Assembly (NCBI RefSeq): GCF_049847105.1
Contig: NZ_JBNCNS010000001.1
Location: 1,364,001-1,428,000 of the forward strand
Direction of reading: 5' to 3'
Origin: Gordonia sp049847105
GTDB taxonomy: Bacteria > Actinomycetota > Actinomycetes > Mycobacteriales > Mycobacteriaceae
DNA: 64,000 nt
In this document: positions 35,683-44,880 of the stretch, piece by piece
Position numbering within the stretch: the stretch's first letter is position 1
Layout of the letters: every line of letters starts with the position of its first letter
The notes under the pieces: generated by a model
What the model was told of the DNA's origin: nothing
What the model saw: only the letters and a program-made list of their open reading frames with translations
Database searches by the model: none
Position numbers and translations under genes: made by a program

Positions 35683-36997
35683 GATCGATCTCTCTGTCGG
35701 TCGCGGGCATCGCGACGATGGCGTGCGCGTTGGTGCCGGCCACCCCGAAGCTGGACACGGCCGCCAGCCTCCTGCCCGCGCGCGCCGGCCACTCCGCGCA
35801 TTCGGCCGACAACCGCAGGCCACCACGGTCCCAGTCGACCTTGTCGGTGGGATCGTCGGCGAACAGACTCGGCACGGTCATCCCATGGCGACCGCAGAGC
35901 AACACCTTGATCAGACCCATCATCCCGGCAGCCGCCTGGGCATGTCCGGCATTCGATTTCACCGAACCGAGCAGGACAGGTTCCTGCTCCGACCGCGCCG
36001 CGCCATAGGTGTTCTGCAAGGCCTGCAACTCCATCGGGTCGCCGAGCGGCGTACCCGTCCCATGCCCTTCCACCACATCGATGTCGGCCGGGCACACACC
36101 CGCGGCCGCGATCGTGCGTTCAACGAGTCGCTGCTGGGCCTCGGCACTGGGCACCACGATCGGGGCACCCCGCCCGTTGTGATTGACCCGCGTCGCCAGC
36201 ACCGTTCCCAGGATCCGGTGACCCAGCCGGCGCGCACGGCCCTCCGTCTCGACCACGACGGCTCCCGCACCCTCGCCCCAGAGGGTGCCGGTGGCCGAGG
36301 CGCTGTACGAGCGGCAGTGGCCGTCGGCGGCGAGGCCGTTGTTCTTGGCGAACTCGAAGAAGGCGGCGGGCGAGCCCATCACGCAGACCCCACCGGCGAT
36401 CGCCCAGGAACACTCACCGTTCCGGATGGCGTTCGCGGCCAGGTGCAGCGCGGTGAGCGACGACGCGCACGCGGTGTCCACGGTCATCGACGGACCCACC
36501 ACGCCGAGTGCGTGCGAGATGCGGCCGGCAACCGCCCCCAGCGCGGTGCCCGCTATCCGGTGCCCGGAGAACTCGTTGACGGCGGCGGCTCGCGGGCCGT
36601 ACTCGGCCATCGAGGCCCCCATGTACACGCCGACCTCCTCGTCCTCGAGAGCGGTCGGGTTGATGCCGGCATTCTCGACGGCACGCCAGGCCACCCGCAT
36701 CGCCACGCGCTGCTGCGGGTCCATCGCGATCGACTCGCGGGGGCTGATCCCGAAGAACATCGGGTCGAATTCGGCGGCGCCACGGAGGAATCCACCCGCA
36801 TCGGCGACGTCGCCCCACCCGTCGATCGATCCGAGGGCCAGGACTTGATCGACCGGCCAGTCCCGGTCCCGGGGGAACGGTTCGATGAGCTCGACACCGT
36901 CGGCGAGCGCGGCGAAATAGTCCGCGGTTGTCTCGATCCCCCCGGGGGCCTCGACCGCCATTCCGGCGATGACGATGGGCTCCGGCGACGACATCAT
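35675..36997 (-). CDS. mbtC: MbtC-like beta-ketoacyl synthase
   Basis: A 440-residue stand-alone KS. The active cysteine lies in VDTACASSL (near residue 177), with the two histidines in EGHGTGTPLGDP and SNAGHAQAA. It supplies the condensation activity for MbtD, giving a KS plus AT-KR-ACP split module as in mycobactin biosynthesis. The ATGATG start overlaps the thioesterase stop (ATGA); a second Met codon follows directly. Confidence 0.9.
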   Translation of the reverse strand: MMSSPEPIVIAGMAVEAPGGIETTADYFAALADGVELIEPFPRDRDWPVDQVLALGSIDGWGDVADAGGFLRGAAEFDPMFFGISPRESIAMDPQQRVAMRVAWRAVENAGINPTALEDEEVGVYMGASMAEYGPRAAAVNEFSGHRIAGTALGAVAGRISHALGVVGPSMTVDTACASSLTALHLAANAIRNGECSWAIAGGVCVMGSPAAFFEFAKNNGLAADGHCRSYSASATGTLWGEGAGAVVVETEGRARRLGHRILGTVLATRVNHNGRGAPIVVPSAEAQQRLVERTIAAAGVCPADIDVVEGHGTGTPLGDPMELQALQNTYGAARSEQEPVLLGSVKSNAGHAQAAAGMMGLIKVLLCGRHGMTVPSLFADDPTDKVDWDRGGLRLSAECAEWPARAGRRLAAVSSFGVAGTNAHAIVAMPATDREIDHV

Positions 36998-37773
36998 CGG
37001 CGTCCGCTCACCGCGGGCTCGGTCAGTACGTCGAGGATTCCCGGACCGTTCTCATGCAGATAGAAGTGTCCGCCGTCGAACACGCTGACCTCGACGTCAT
37101 CAGCATGGGCCGACCACGTGTGCAGATCGTGCGGTTTGATCACCGGATCGTCGGCTCCACCGATCACACCGATCGGCGCGGCGATCCGGTCCTCCGCGCT
37201 CGCCCGATACGCGTCGAACGCCTGGTAGTCGGCACGCAGCACCGGCAGGGCCATCCGCATCACGGCGTCGCTGCCCATCACGCCGTCGCCGGTGCCCTCC
37301 AGCACCGAGAGGTGTGCCATCAGACCCTCGTCATCGGTCGGATGCGGAGGCAAGTCGGCGACCCGGCTCGGTGCGGTTGCCGCGGACACCACCAGTCGCC
37401 CGATCGGCGTCGAGCCCCCTTCGGCGAAACGGACGAACTCGAAGCCCACCAGCGCACCCATGCTGTGGCCGAACACCGTCAGCGGCACGTCGGGCAGGTC
37501 GGCGCGATCCGAGTACTCGGCATAGGCCTCGGCCGCCAGATCGTGCAGCGCGGTCGCGGCCGGCTCACGCATCCGGTCCTGCCGACCGGGGTACTGCATG
37601 ATCAGCACCGTGAACTCCCGGCTGAACAGCTCGGACAGCGGTCGGTACGCCGATGCGCCACTTCCCGCGTGCGGGAACACGAGCAACGGCGGCGATCCGG
37701 GGCGCAACGGTTGATGAAACTGGCGCAGCGCGCCGAGGGCGGGTCGGGACCGGGTGTTCTGATTGACTGTCAT
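36994..37773 (-). CDS. mbtT: Type II thioesterase of the siderophore pathway
   Basis: A 259-residue alpha/beta hydrolase. LLVFPHAGSGASAYRPL and VFGHSMGALVGFEF (GHSMG nucleophile elbow) with late HFYLHE are typical of type II thioesterases that clear misloaded carrier domains. Start ATG 37773 was chosen because the family begins a few residues later; an upstream extension would run through the promoter. It is the first gene of the mbtT-C-D unit, with an iron box upstream. NbtT/MbtT-type naming is by analogy. Confidence 0.85.
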   Translation of the reverse strand: MTVNQNTRSRPALGALRQFHQPLRPGSPPLLVFPHAGSGASAYRPLSELFSREFTVLIMQYPGRQDRMREPAATALHDLAAEAYAEYSDRADLPDVPLTVFGHSMGALVGFEFVRFAEGGSTPIGRLVVSAATAPSRVADLPPHPTDDEGLMAHLSVLEGTGDGVMGSDAVMRMALPVLRADYQAFDAYRASAEDRIAAPIGVIGGADDPVIKPHDLHTWSAHADDVEVSVFDGGHFYLHENGPGILDVLTEPAVSGRR

Positions 37774-37795
37774 CTCATCATTTCCACTGGGGTAC

Positions 37796-37814
37796 TGAGC
37801 GTAGGCTAGCCTGT
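37796..37814 (-). promoter_or_regulatory. Iron box in the divergent mbtT/mbtK promoter
   Basis: TGAGCGTAGGCTAGCCTGT matches the IdeR consensus at about 13 of 19 positions. It lies 22 bases upstream of the mbtT start and 36 bases upstream of the divergent acyltransferase start, so one site may control both. Confidence 0.65.
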
Positions 37815-37849
37815 GCTCGAAAGTCTGCACGAGGTCGAATGGAGCACCG

Positions 37850-38494
37850 ATGACGAACACCGCCGACACCCGATCCGGTGCCCCGTACACGATCGGGCGT
37901 GAGATCACCGATGTCACTGCGGAAGTCGACGCCGCGGGCCCTCCGGTGGTCCCGGATCCGACAGGTCGATTCACACTGCGGCCGGTCGATCCCGACGGCG
38001 GCGACCCGGCACTCCTCGTCTCGTGGTTCGCCCGTCCGCATCTCGTCGAGACCTGGGAACAGGAATGGTCGGCGGAGCGCTGGCGCGCCGACTCCGCGTA
38101 TCGACTGGCCGGCGATTACTCGCGACCGCTGATCGTGTCGCTCGACGGCACCGAGATCGGATACATCGAACTCTACCGACCGGCGCGCGACGAGATCGCC
38201 ACCCTGTACCCGGCCGATCCGCATGACATGGGCCTCCACGTCGCCACCGCGGAACCCGGGCTCACCGGACGCGGCGTGATGTCGGCGTGGATGGCCGAGC
38301 TGGCGGGCGCCCTGTTCCGCGCCGATATTCGTTGCCGCCGAGTCGTTCTCGAACCGGATGCGCGAAACGAGCGGATGCGGCGCGCGTTGACCAAGCATGG
38401 CTGGACCGACCTCGGCGAGTTCGATGTGCGGCCGGACCGAAGGATCGCGCTGCACGTGCTCGGGCGCACCGCGGCCGACGTGCCGAAGATCTGA
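37850..38494 (+). CDS. mbtK: MbtK/IucB-type lysine N-acyltransferase
   Basis: A 214-residue GNAT-fold protein. DPHDMGLHVATAEPGLTGRGVMSAWMAEL includes the catalytic-type His and the acetyl-CoA loop; RVVLEPDARNERMRRALTKHGW closes the fold, as in MbtK, RhbD and IucB. It should acylate the hydroxylated epsilon-amine of lysine to make the hydroxamate iron ligand. No long-chain acyl loading genes (MbtL, M, N type) are in the window, so the acyl group is unknown. It converges with mbtG. Confidence 0.88.
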   Translation: MTNTADTRSGAPYTIGREITDVTAEVDAAGPPVVPDPTGRFTLRPVDPDGGDPALLVSWFARPHLVETWEQEWSAERWRADSAYRLAGDYSRPLIVSLDGTEIGYIELYRPARDEIATLYPADPHDMGLHVATAEPGLTGRGVMSAWMAELAGALFRADIRCRRVVLEPDARNERMRRALTKHGWTDLGEFDVRPDRRIALHVLGRTAADVPKI

Positions 38495-38532
38495 TCTCGC
38501 CCCGCCGCCCGCACGGAGCTGCCCGCCACCCA

Positions 38533-39843
38533 TCAGCGGGCCTCGTCGACACGAGATTCGCGCACACCGCGCCCCTGCCGGACAGCAAGGCGAAGAATGC
38601 GATTCGACACCTCACCGAGGCAGCTGAGATTCGGGAATCCCGGCCCCTGGGCGAAGCCGGCGAGGTTCGGCAGATAGAGCTTGGGTGTCAGCCCGGTCAC
38701 CGCCAGGTCGTGTCCGATCGACGACTCGATGCGTTCCAGCGTCGGAGGCCAGCCCAGTGTCAGCTCCAGGATGTCGGCGGCATCCTCGGTGAAGAGGTCG
38801 AGGAACCAGAGCGGCTGACCACCGGTCGCGTCCACCACGAGATCGAAGGAGTGGGTCTGCGCCGGCCGCCCGGGATTGTGCAGTGTCACCGCGATCAGGT
38901 CGTCAGCGCGCCGCGCCCCTACCACGCGACCCTGGAGGTGGTGAACCCTGTTGTCCCCGAGCAGATTCTCCTGCACCGTGACCGAGAAGACCCCTCGGTC
39001 CGTGCGCCGGATCACGTCACGTCGCTCCTCCGGCGACAGACTCGCCCACCCGGTCGGATCGCTGAACATGGCGTTCTCGAAATAGCTCTCGCCGCGCGTG
39101 TAGATCGTCGCACCCGGCGAGATCACCGAGACGGTCATCACCTCATGGCGCACGAGTTCGTCGAGTGCGGAGCCTGCGGTCTCACCGCCGCCGATCACCG
39201 CCGCACGTGACGCGACCGGCAATCCTCTACGCGACACCAGATCCCAGAACGCCGACACCGAGAGCACCCGCTCGTCGTCGATCATCGCGCTACCGCTCGA
39301 TCCGGGACCGGTCACCATCAGACCGTCCCCGACGATCTCGATCGGGTGGCCGTCGGCCCCGACGACATCGAGACTCCACTGGTCCTCGTCGGCCGAGATC
39401 GACCGCACGGTTCCGATGGTGACTTCCAGTTCGATGCGGGTGGCCACCCATTGCAGGTAGCGGGCCCATACGTTGTGGTGAGGGTTCGGACGTCCACGGT
39501 CCACCCACTCGGCGTAGGTCTGATGTTCCACCAGGAACGACATCCAGCTGTAATCCAGCATCCGCCTGCTGATCTCGGCATTCATCGCGCCATCTCCGCG
39601 ACCGGCCACCGCGGAGCGATACGGGAAACCGATGTCCTTCTCCGGGCTGGTACCGAGCCGGTGCCGCCCGTCGGTCCATCCCCCGATGGACTGCCAGTTG
39701 GCACCGACGGCATGGGCTTCGACCACATGCACACGCGGTGCCGGCAGGCCCAGGTCACGCATCACCTTCGCCTTGGCCGCGACCGCCAGCGCCTTGGGAC
39801 CCGCGCCGATGATGATCATCGTCTCCGGTTGCCGGACGCTCAT
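38533..39843 (-). CDS. mbtG: MbtG-like lysine N6-hydroxylase
   Basis: A 436-residue flavin monooxygenase. FAD motif IIIGAGPKALAVAAKA at the N-terminus and NADPH motif AVIGGGETAGSALDEL in the middle, with the family marker VVDATGG and the C-terminal PGFPNLSCLGEVSNRIL. It hydroxylates the lysine side-chain amine, the step before acylation by MbtK. Start ATG 39843 overlaps the mbtB stop by four bases (ATGA). Confidence 0.9.
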   Translation of the reverse strand: MSVRQPETMIIIGAGPKALAVAAKAKVMRDLGLPAPRVHVVEAHAVGANWQSIGGWTDGRHRLGTSPEKDIGFPYRSAVAGRGDGAMNAEISRRMLDYSWMSFLVEHQTYAEWVDRGRPNPHHNVWARYLQWVATRIELEVTIGTVRSISADEDQWSLDVVGADGHPIEIVGDGLMVTGPGSSGSAMIDDERVLSVSAFWDLVSRRGLPVASRAAVIGGGETAGSALDELVRHEVMTVSVISPGATIYTRGESYFENAMFSDPTGWASLSPEERRDVIRRTDRGVFSVTVQENLLGDNRVHHLQGRVVGARRADDLIAVTLHNPGRPAQTHSFDLVVDATGGQPLWFLDLFTEDAADILELTLGWPPTLERIESSIGHDLAVTGLTPKLYLPNLAGFAQGPGFPNLSCLGEVSNRILRLAVRQGRGVRESRVDEAR

Positions 39844-42800
39844 CGGCGGGTCTCCGTCAGTTCGTCGGCGAGTGTCGCCGCGTCGACGGCGTCGTCGTCC
39901 ATCTCGACCACTTCCAGGTACAGGGCGGCGACCTGTTCGAGTCGCCCAGGCCGTTCGTCGGATTCGTCGATGCGGCGAGCGAGTTCGCGGACCGACCGGG
40001 CCGTGAAGATGTCGACGACCCCGACGTGCGGCGCATCCAGCCATTCCCGCACGCGGGCGACGACCGTCGTGGCCAGCACCGAATCACCACCGATCGCGAA
40101 GAAGTCATCCGTGACGCCGACCCGCTCCCGGTCGACCGACAGCGTCTCGGCCACGATGCCGAGCAGCGCCTTCTCCAGATCATCTGCGGGAGAGATGCTT
40201 TCGGACACGACATCGCCACTGTCGAGCAGGGCGCCGATCACCTTGCGGTCGAGTTTCCCGTTCTCGGTGAGGGGAAGCGCGTCGACGATCTCGATTCGCG
40301 ACGGGATCATGTATGTCGGCAGCAGTTTGTGCAGTTCCGACTCGATCGTCGATGGTGTCGCCGCAGCATCGTCGACGACGATCGCGGCAACGAGGTTGCG
40401 CAGGCCGCCCGAGCCGTTGACGACCGTCGCGACGGCGTGGCGGACACCGTCCACCGATCGCAGCGCGCCCTCGACCTCACCGAGTTCCACCCGGAAGCCA
40501 CGGACCTTCACCTGATGGTCGGCGCGTCCGAGGAATTCGAGTGTGCCGTCCGGCCAGTACCGGGCGAGGTCACCGGTGCGATACCACCGCTGCCCATCAC
40601 GCTCGATGAAGCGGTCGGCGGTGCGTCCCGGATCGTTCCGGTAGCCGCGGGCCACACCCGCGCCACCGACCCAGAGTTCGCCGGTGACCCAGTCCGGGCA
40701 GTCGCGATCCGACGAATCGACCACGCGGCACTCGACGTTGCGCAGCGGAGTCCCGAACGGAACCGATGTCCAGTGCGCCGGCGGATCGGTCACCTCGCAC
40801 ACGGTGCCGTGGATGGCGATCTCGGTCGCCCCGCCGAGTCCGGCGAATCGCGCCTCGGGCGCCAGCGCATGCAGCCGACGCGGCAGATCGACGCCCACCC
40901 AGTCGCCACCCAGAAGCGTTGCACGCACGGAATCCCCGAGTCCGTCCACCTCCGTCTCGGCCACGGTCAGCAACATGTCCAGTGCACTGGGGACGCAGGT
41001 GAGGATCGACGCCCGATGCACACGGAGGAGTTCCAGCCAGGCCGCCGGGTCCCGCGCGGCATCGGCATCCACGACGACCACAGCGCCGCCTGCGCTGAAG
41101 AGTCCGAAGATGTCGTATACCGAGATGTCGAACTCGAGGGCGGCGACGGTGAGAGACCGGTCGTCCGGACCCACCGAGAACCGGTCGTTGATGTCATCGA
41201 TCGTGTTCATGGCGGCTCGGTGCGGCACCTCGACGCCCTTCGGCGTGCCGGTGGACCCCGAGGTGAACAGGATGTAGGCCACCGACTCCGGATCGGGCCG
41301 GACGGCCTCGGCAAACGGCGTGCCGTGGCGGCGCGCCTGGTCCAGGTCGATGCCGGCCACCCCGTCCGGTACGTCCTCGAGTGCCACAGCGCTGCCGACG
41401 AGAGCGCGGATCTCACCCGTCTCGAGGATCGTCGTCCGGCGGGCCGTGGGCTGGTCGTGTCCGATGGGAACCCAGACCGCCCCCGCCGCGAAGACGCCGA
41501 GCGTGGCGACCACCTGCTCCGGCCCCTTCGGGAGTTGCACACCGACCGCGTCTCCGGTCAGCACACCCGCGCCGCGCAGGGCACCGGCCACCGCAAGCGC
41601 CTCCCTGGCGAGTTCCCCGTACGAGAGGGACCCGTCACGCCAGACCAGGGCGGTTCGTTCCGGCTCATGGATCGATCGCGAGAAGAACTCCTCATGGAGC
41701 ACCCGGCCGCTCGTCGCACCGGCGGTCCCGTTGACCCGTGCCCGGATTGCCCGCTGTTCGGCAGGCAGTTGCGGGGCCGACGTGGCCATCCATCCGGCGT
41801 CGCCGTCACCGAGCAGCTCGATGGCTGCGGTGTACTGCGCGAACATCGCCTCGACGACGCCGGGCGGAAACGCCGATTCCCTTACGTCCCAGTTGAGCAG
41901 CAGCCCTCCGCGCAGTTCTGTCACCTGCGCGTCGAGGGTGACCTGGGGCCCCTGCGACACGATCCAGGCGGGTTCCCCCAATCGCTCGAGGACGGCATCG
42001 GAGAACAGTTCGCCGAGGCCCAGTGCACTCGTATACACGACCGGCGCGATCACCTGTTCGCCACGCGTACGGCCCAGGTCTCGAAGTACCTCGAGCGCAC
42101 CATAACTCGCGTACGATCCGTTGGCGTGCATCGTCTTCTGCATCGCACGCGTGAGGTCGAGTACGGACTGGGCGTGGCGCACATCGACGTCGATCAGGAC
42201 CGAGGAACTGAAATCACCCGACACCCGATCGATGTCTGGGTGGACCGGCTCGCGATGGAACAGTGGGACATTCAGGAGGAACCGGTCGTCACTCGACCAC
42301 GCCCCGATGGTGGCCGCGAAGACCGCGGCCAACGCGATCGCCGGTGTCACACCACGTTGGTGCGCCGCGGCGAGCAGCGTGTCCTTCGCCTCCGGATCGA
42401 CCCAGTGGTGGTGCCTGACCACCCGATGAGCATCGGCGGGCTCGCCGAAACCCTCACTCCTCGTGGGTAGTGCGGGACCCGAAGGCAGATCGGCCATCCG
42501 CTCGGCCCACCACAACTGGTCGCGAGCGCGGGCAGGATCGGGATGCGCCGCGCGGTGCTGCAGATAGTCGCGGTACGTGTAGTCCGGCACCCGTGGGGTC
42601 CCCCCGTCGTAGAGGGTGACCAGATCGGCCAGCAGCACACGGTAACTCATCGCGTCGGCGGCCAGCATGTCGATGTCGAGATGAACGCGGTGCCGGCCGT
42701 CCGGCAGGAGCGTGAGGGTGAGATCGACCACCTGCCCGGCCGCGACGTCGAGCATCTGGTGGCTCTTGGTCCGGCGCTCCGCCGCCAGCACGGCGTCGAT

Positions 42801-43388
42801 CCCGCCGATGTCGGAGGTCCGGAGGTCGTTGACCTGCAGCAGGTCTCGCGACAACGAGGGGACGACCCGCTGGGTTCCGTCCGGCCGGAATTCCGCACGG
42901 AGCATCGGATGGAGCGCCACCAGCGCCCCCATCGCGGAGCGCAGTCGGTCGGCATCCAGCCCCGCACCGTCGAATTCGACGTAGAGGTGCGCGGCCACGC
43001 CGCCGAGATCCGCCACCTCGGTGCGCCCGATCCAATAGGCGTGCTGCATCGGGGCCAGGGCGAACGGCTCCAACTGTGTGGTGCCATCGGATGTCGAGAG
43101 GTCCGGGCCCACAACGATATCGGGGTCACTTTCCGAAGCAATTCCCGGAGATTCGGTCGCCGGGGCGGTCGCCGCGAGCATCGCCGCCCACGAATCCACG
43201 GTCGGTTCGGCCGCCAGCTGCGCGAAATTCAGTCGATGACCACGCTTGCGCCACCGCCCTGCGATTTTCATCATCCGGATCGAATCCAGCCCGAGTTCGA
43301 TCAGATCGGTGTCGGACCGGATGTCCTCCGGTGCGATGTCGAGCGCTTCGGCGATCGCACTCGTGACCTCGTGACGATGGCTGCTCAT
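39840..43388 (-). CDS. mbtB: MbtB-like NRPS, ArCP-Cy-A-PCP
   Basis: A 1,182-residue synthetase. N-terminal aryl carrier (LGLDSIRMMKIAG, Ser near residue 35), heterocyclisation domain with the D-x4-D-x2-S motif (DIDMLAADAMS, near 241) and GDFSSSVLI, adenylation domain (TSGSTGTPKG near 711, core EFDISVYDIFG) and carrier (IGGDSVLATT near 1101). It joins salicylate to Ser, Thr or Cys and cyclises it to an azoline. I could not decide the amino acid. Unlike M. tuberculosis MbtB it ends without a thioesterase. Start ATG 43388 has GGGGAG 9 bases upstream and overlaps the mbtI stop (ATGA). Confidence 0.9.
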   Translation of the reverse strand: MSSHRHEVTSAIAEALDIAPEDIRSDTDLIELGLDSIRMMKIAGRWRKRGHRLNFAQLAAEPTVDSWAAMLAATAPATESPGIASESDPDIVVGPDLSTSDGTTQLEPFALAPMQHAYWIGRTEVADLGGVAAHLYVEFDGAGLDADRLRSAMGALVALHPMLRAEFRPDGTQRVVPSLSRDLLQVNDLRTSDIGGIDAVLAAERRTKSHQMLDVAAGQVVDLTLTLLPDGRHRVHLDIDMLAADAMSYRVLLADLVTLYDGGTPRVPDYTYRDYLQHRAAHPDPARARDQLWWAERMADLPSGPALPTRSEGFGEPADAHRVVRHHHWVDPEAKDTLLAAAHQRGVTPAIALAAVFAATIGAWSSDDRFLLNVPLFHREPVHPDIDRVSGDFSSSVLIDVDVRHAQSVLDLTRAMQKTMHANGSYASYGALEVLRDLGRTRGEQVIAPVVYTSALGLGELFSDAVLERLGEPAWIVSQGPQVTLDAQVTELRGGLLLNWDVRESAFPPGVVEAMFAQYTAAIELLGDGDAGWMATSAPQLPAEQRAIRARVNGTAGATSGRVLHEEFFSRSIHEPERTALVWRDGSLSYGELAREALAVAGALRGAGVLTGDAVGVQLPKGPEQVVATLGVFAAGAVWVPIGHDQPTARRTTILETGEIRALVGSAVALEDVPDGVAGIDLDQARRHGTPFAEAVRPDPESVAYILFTSGSTGTPKGVEVPHRAAMNTIDDINDRFSVGPDDRSLTVAALEFDISVYDIFGLFSAGGAVVVVDADAARDPAAWLELLRVHRASILTCVPSALDMLLTVAETEVDGLGDSVRATLLGGDWVGVDLPRRLHALAPEARFAGLGGATEIAIHGTVCEVTDPPAHWTSVPFGTPLRNVECRVVDSSDRDCPDWVTGELWVGGAGVARGYRNDPGRTADRFIERDGQRWYRTGDLARYWPDGTLEFLGRADHQVKVRGFRVELGEVEGALRSVDGVRHAVATVVNGSGGLRNLVAAIVVDDAAATPSTIESELHKLLPTYMIPSRIEIVDALPLTENGKLDRKVIGALLDSGDVVSESISPADDLEKALLGIVAETLSVDRERVGVTDDFFAIGGDSVLATTVVARVREWLDAPHVGVVDIFTARSVRELARRIDESDERPGRLEQVAALYLEVVEMDDDAVDAATLADELTETRR

Positions 43389-44737
43389 GACCTGCATCTC
43401 CCCTCTGCATGCCGCCGGACCACGTAAGGAGCCACGCTCCCGAGCTTTTCGCACGTCTCCTCGAACTCGCGGTCGGGGTTCGACTGGCCGACGATGCCGG
43501 CACCGGCACGCAACCACGCGTGGTTCCCGACCGCGAAGATACTCCGCAGGGTCAGGGTTGCCTCGAGGTCACCCGCCGAGGACGCCACCACCACGGCACC
43601 GGAGTAGAGCCCGCGGCGATCGGGTTCCAGCCGGTAGATAGCCTCCAGCGCATCGGATTTCGGAATTCCTGACGCCGTGATGGACGGAAACAGGACGGCC
43701 AGCGCACGCCACGGCCCGGCCTCCGGCGACAGCTCGCCGCGGACGGTGGAGGCCAGATGCTGGACGCTGCCGCGTTCGCGCACCACCATGAACTCGCTGA
43801 CCACCGTGGTACCGGGCAGTGACACCGAGGCGATCTCCTCGAAGCACGCCTGGACCGACATCGCGTGCTCCGCGATCTCCTTCGCGTCGGCGAGGAGGTC
43901 GGCACGCGCGGCGGCGTCGAGCTCCGTCGACCGCCCGAACGCTCGTGTCCCGGCCAGCGGCTCGGTGATCACCGTGCCGTCGGGTTCGGTCGCCAGCACC
44001 AGTTCCGGGCTGAACCCCGCCGCGGACAACGACCCGAGATCGAGGAGGTACGACCGAGCCGGATTGTTGCCGGCCCGGCCCCGCGCGTAGGTCGCCGGGA
44101 TGTCGACGTCGAACGGGACATCGACACGACGGGACATGATGACCTTTTGATAGTCGCCCCTGGTGATCTCGTCGATGGCCTGGGCCACGCGCCCCCGGTA
44201 GTCGTCGTGATCCACACCGACGTCGACATGCGTCGGCTCCGGCGGTGACGTGGCGGTCGCCGCGAGCTCCCGTAGGCGCTCCGCCCGCACGTCGTCGGCG
44301 GTGCCCGTGTCGATACCGGAGCCGTCCACGAACGCCTCGAACTCCGGCACCATCAGGTGCGCGAGGACGACGCCGTCGGTGACTCTGTCGACGAGCCCGT
44401 GGAACGGCGCGCAGTAGTCGAACCCGATCCAGCCGTAGACCCGCCACTCGTCGCCCGCCAGCGCATCCAGCGCTTCGGCCACGGTCGTCGACGGGTCCCC
44501 ATGCCACGGGGTGGACACCCGGTGGCCGGCCTCGGTGACGATCACCTCGGTCGTGGTGACCACGATCCTGGCCGCCACCCCGGCAGCGAACGTCCACCGA
44601 CGATCTCGCTCGTACACGACGTGTTCGCCGAACTCACCGGACGCAGCCCACGTCGCACAGATCCGGGCAGCGACCTCCGGGGACAACCGAGGGCGACGAG
44701 GCGCGCCGGCGGCGTGCGAGTCGACAGTCAACGACAT
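43385..44737 (-). CDS. mbtI: Salicylate synthase
   Basis: A 450-residue chorismate-utilising enzyme (anthranilate synthase component I/isochorismate synthase fold). It converts chorismate to salicylate via isochorismate. Visible markers: GDYQKVIMSRR, PLAGTRAFG, VSEFMVVRERGSVQHLAS, FPSITASGIPK and GAGIVGQSNPDREFEET with metal-binding Glu residues. It heads the mbtI-B-G unit, with two iron boxes in the divergent promoter shared with mbtA. Confidence 0.93.
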   Translation of the reverse strand: MSLTVDSHAAGAPRRPRLSPEVAARICATWAASGEFGEHVVYERDRRWTFAAGVAARIVVTTTEVIVTEAGHRVSTPWHGDPSTTVAEALDALAGDEWRVYGWIGFDYCAPFHGLVDRVTDGVVLAHLMVPEFEAFVDGSGIDTGTADDVRAERLRELAATATSPPEPTHVDVGVDHDDYRGRVAQAIDEITRGDYQKVIMSRRVDVPFDVDIPATYARGRAGNNPARSYLLDLGSLSAAGFSPELVLATEPDGTVITEPLAGTRAFGRSTELDAAARADLLADAKEIAEHAMSVQACFEEIASVSLPGTTVVSEFMVVRERGSVQHLASTVRGELSPEAGPWRALAVLFPSITASGIPKSDALEAIYRLEPDRRGLYSGAVVVASSAGDLEATLTLRSIFAVGNHAWLRAGAGIVGQSNPDREFEETCEKLGSVAPYVVRRHAEGRCRS

Positions 44738-44789
44738 GCGGACTTCCTTCGTGTGTCGAGATCCAGGGCAACAATCTTGGGCAATAACC

Positions 44790-44808
44790 TTAGGACAGCC
44801 TAAACTAT
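44790..44808 (-). promoter_or_regulatory. Iron box proximal to mbtI in the mbtI/mbtA promoter
   Basis: TTAGGACAGCCTAAACTAT matches the IdeR consensus at about 15 of 19 positions. It is centred about 60 bases upstream of the mbtI start and 80 upstream of mbtA. Confidence 0.8.
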
Positions 44809-44827
44809 GGCCCTGCGGTAGCCGCGA

Positions 44828-44846
44828 GCGGATAAGGGTAACCTAA
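44828..44846 (+). promoter_or_regulatory. Iron box proximal to mbtA
   Basis: Read on the minus strand, TTAGGTTACCCTTATCCGC keeps TTAGGTTA and CCT of the consensus (about 12 of 19). It lies 34 bases before the mbtA start; with the neighbouring site this divergent promoter has two operators. Confidence 0.65.
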
Positions 44847-44880
44847 TTCACTGTCCTCGACGCCACCGAAAGGCTCCAGC

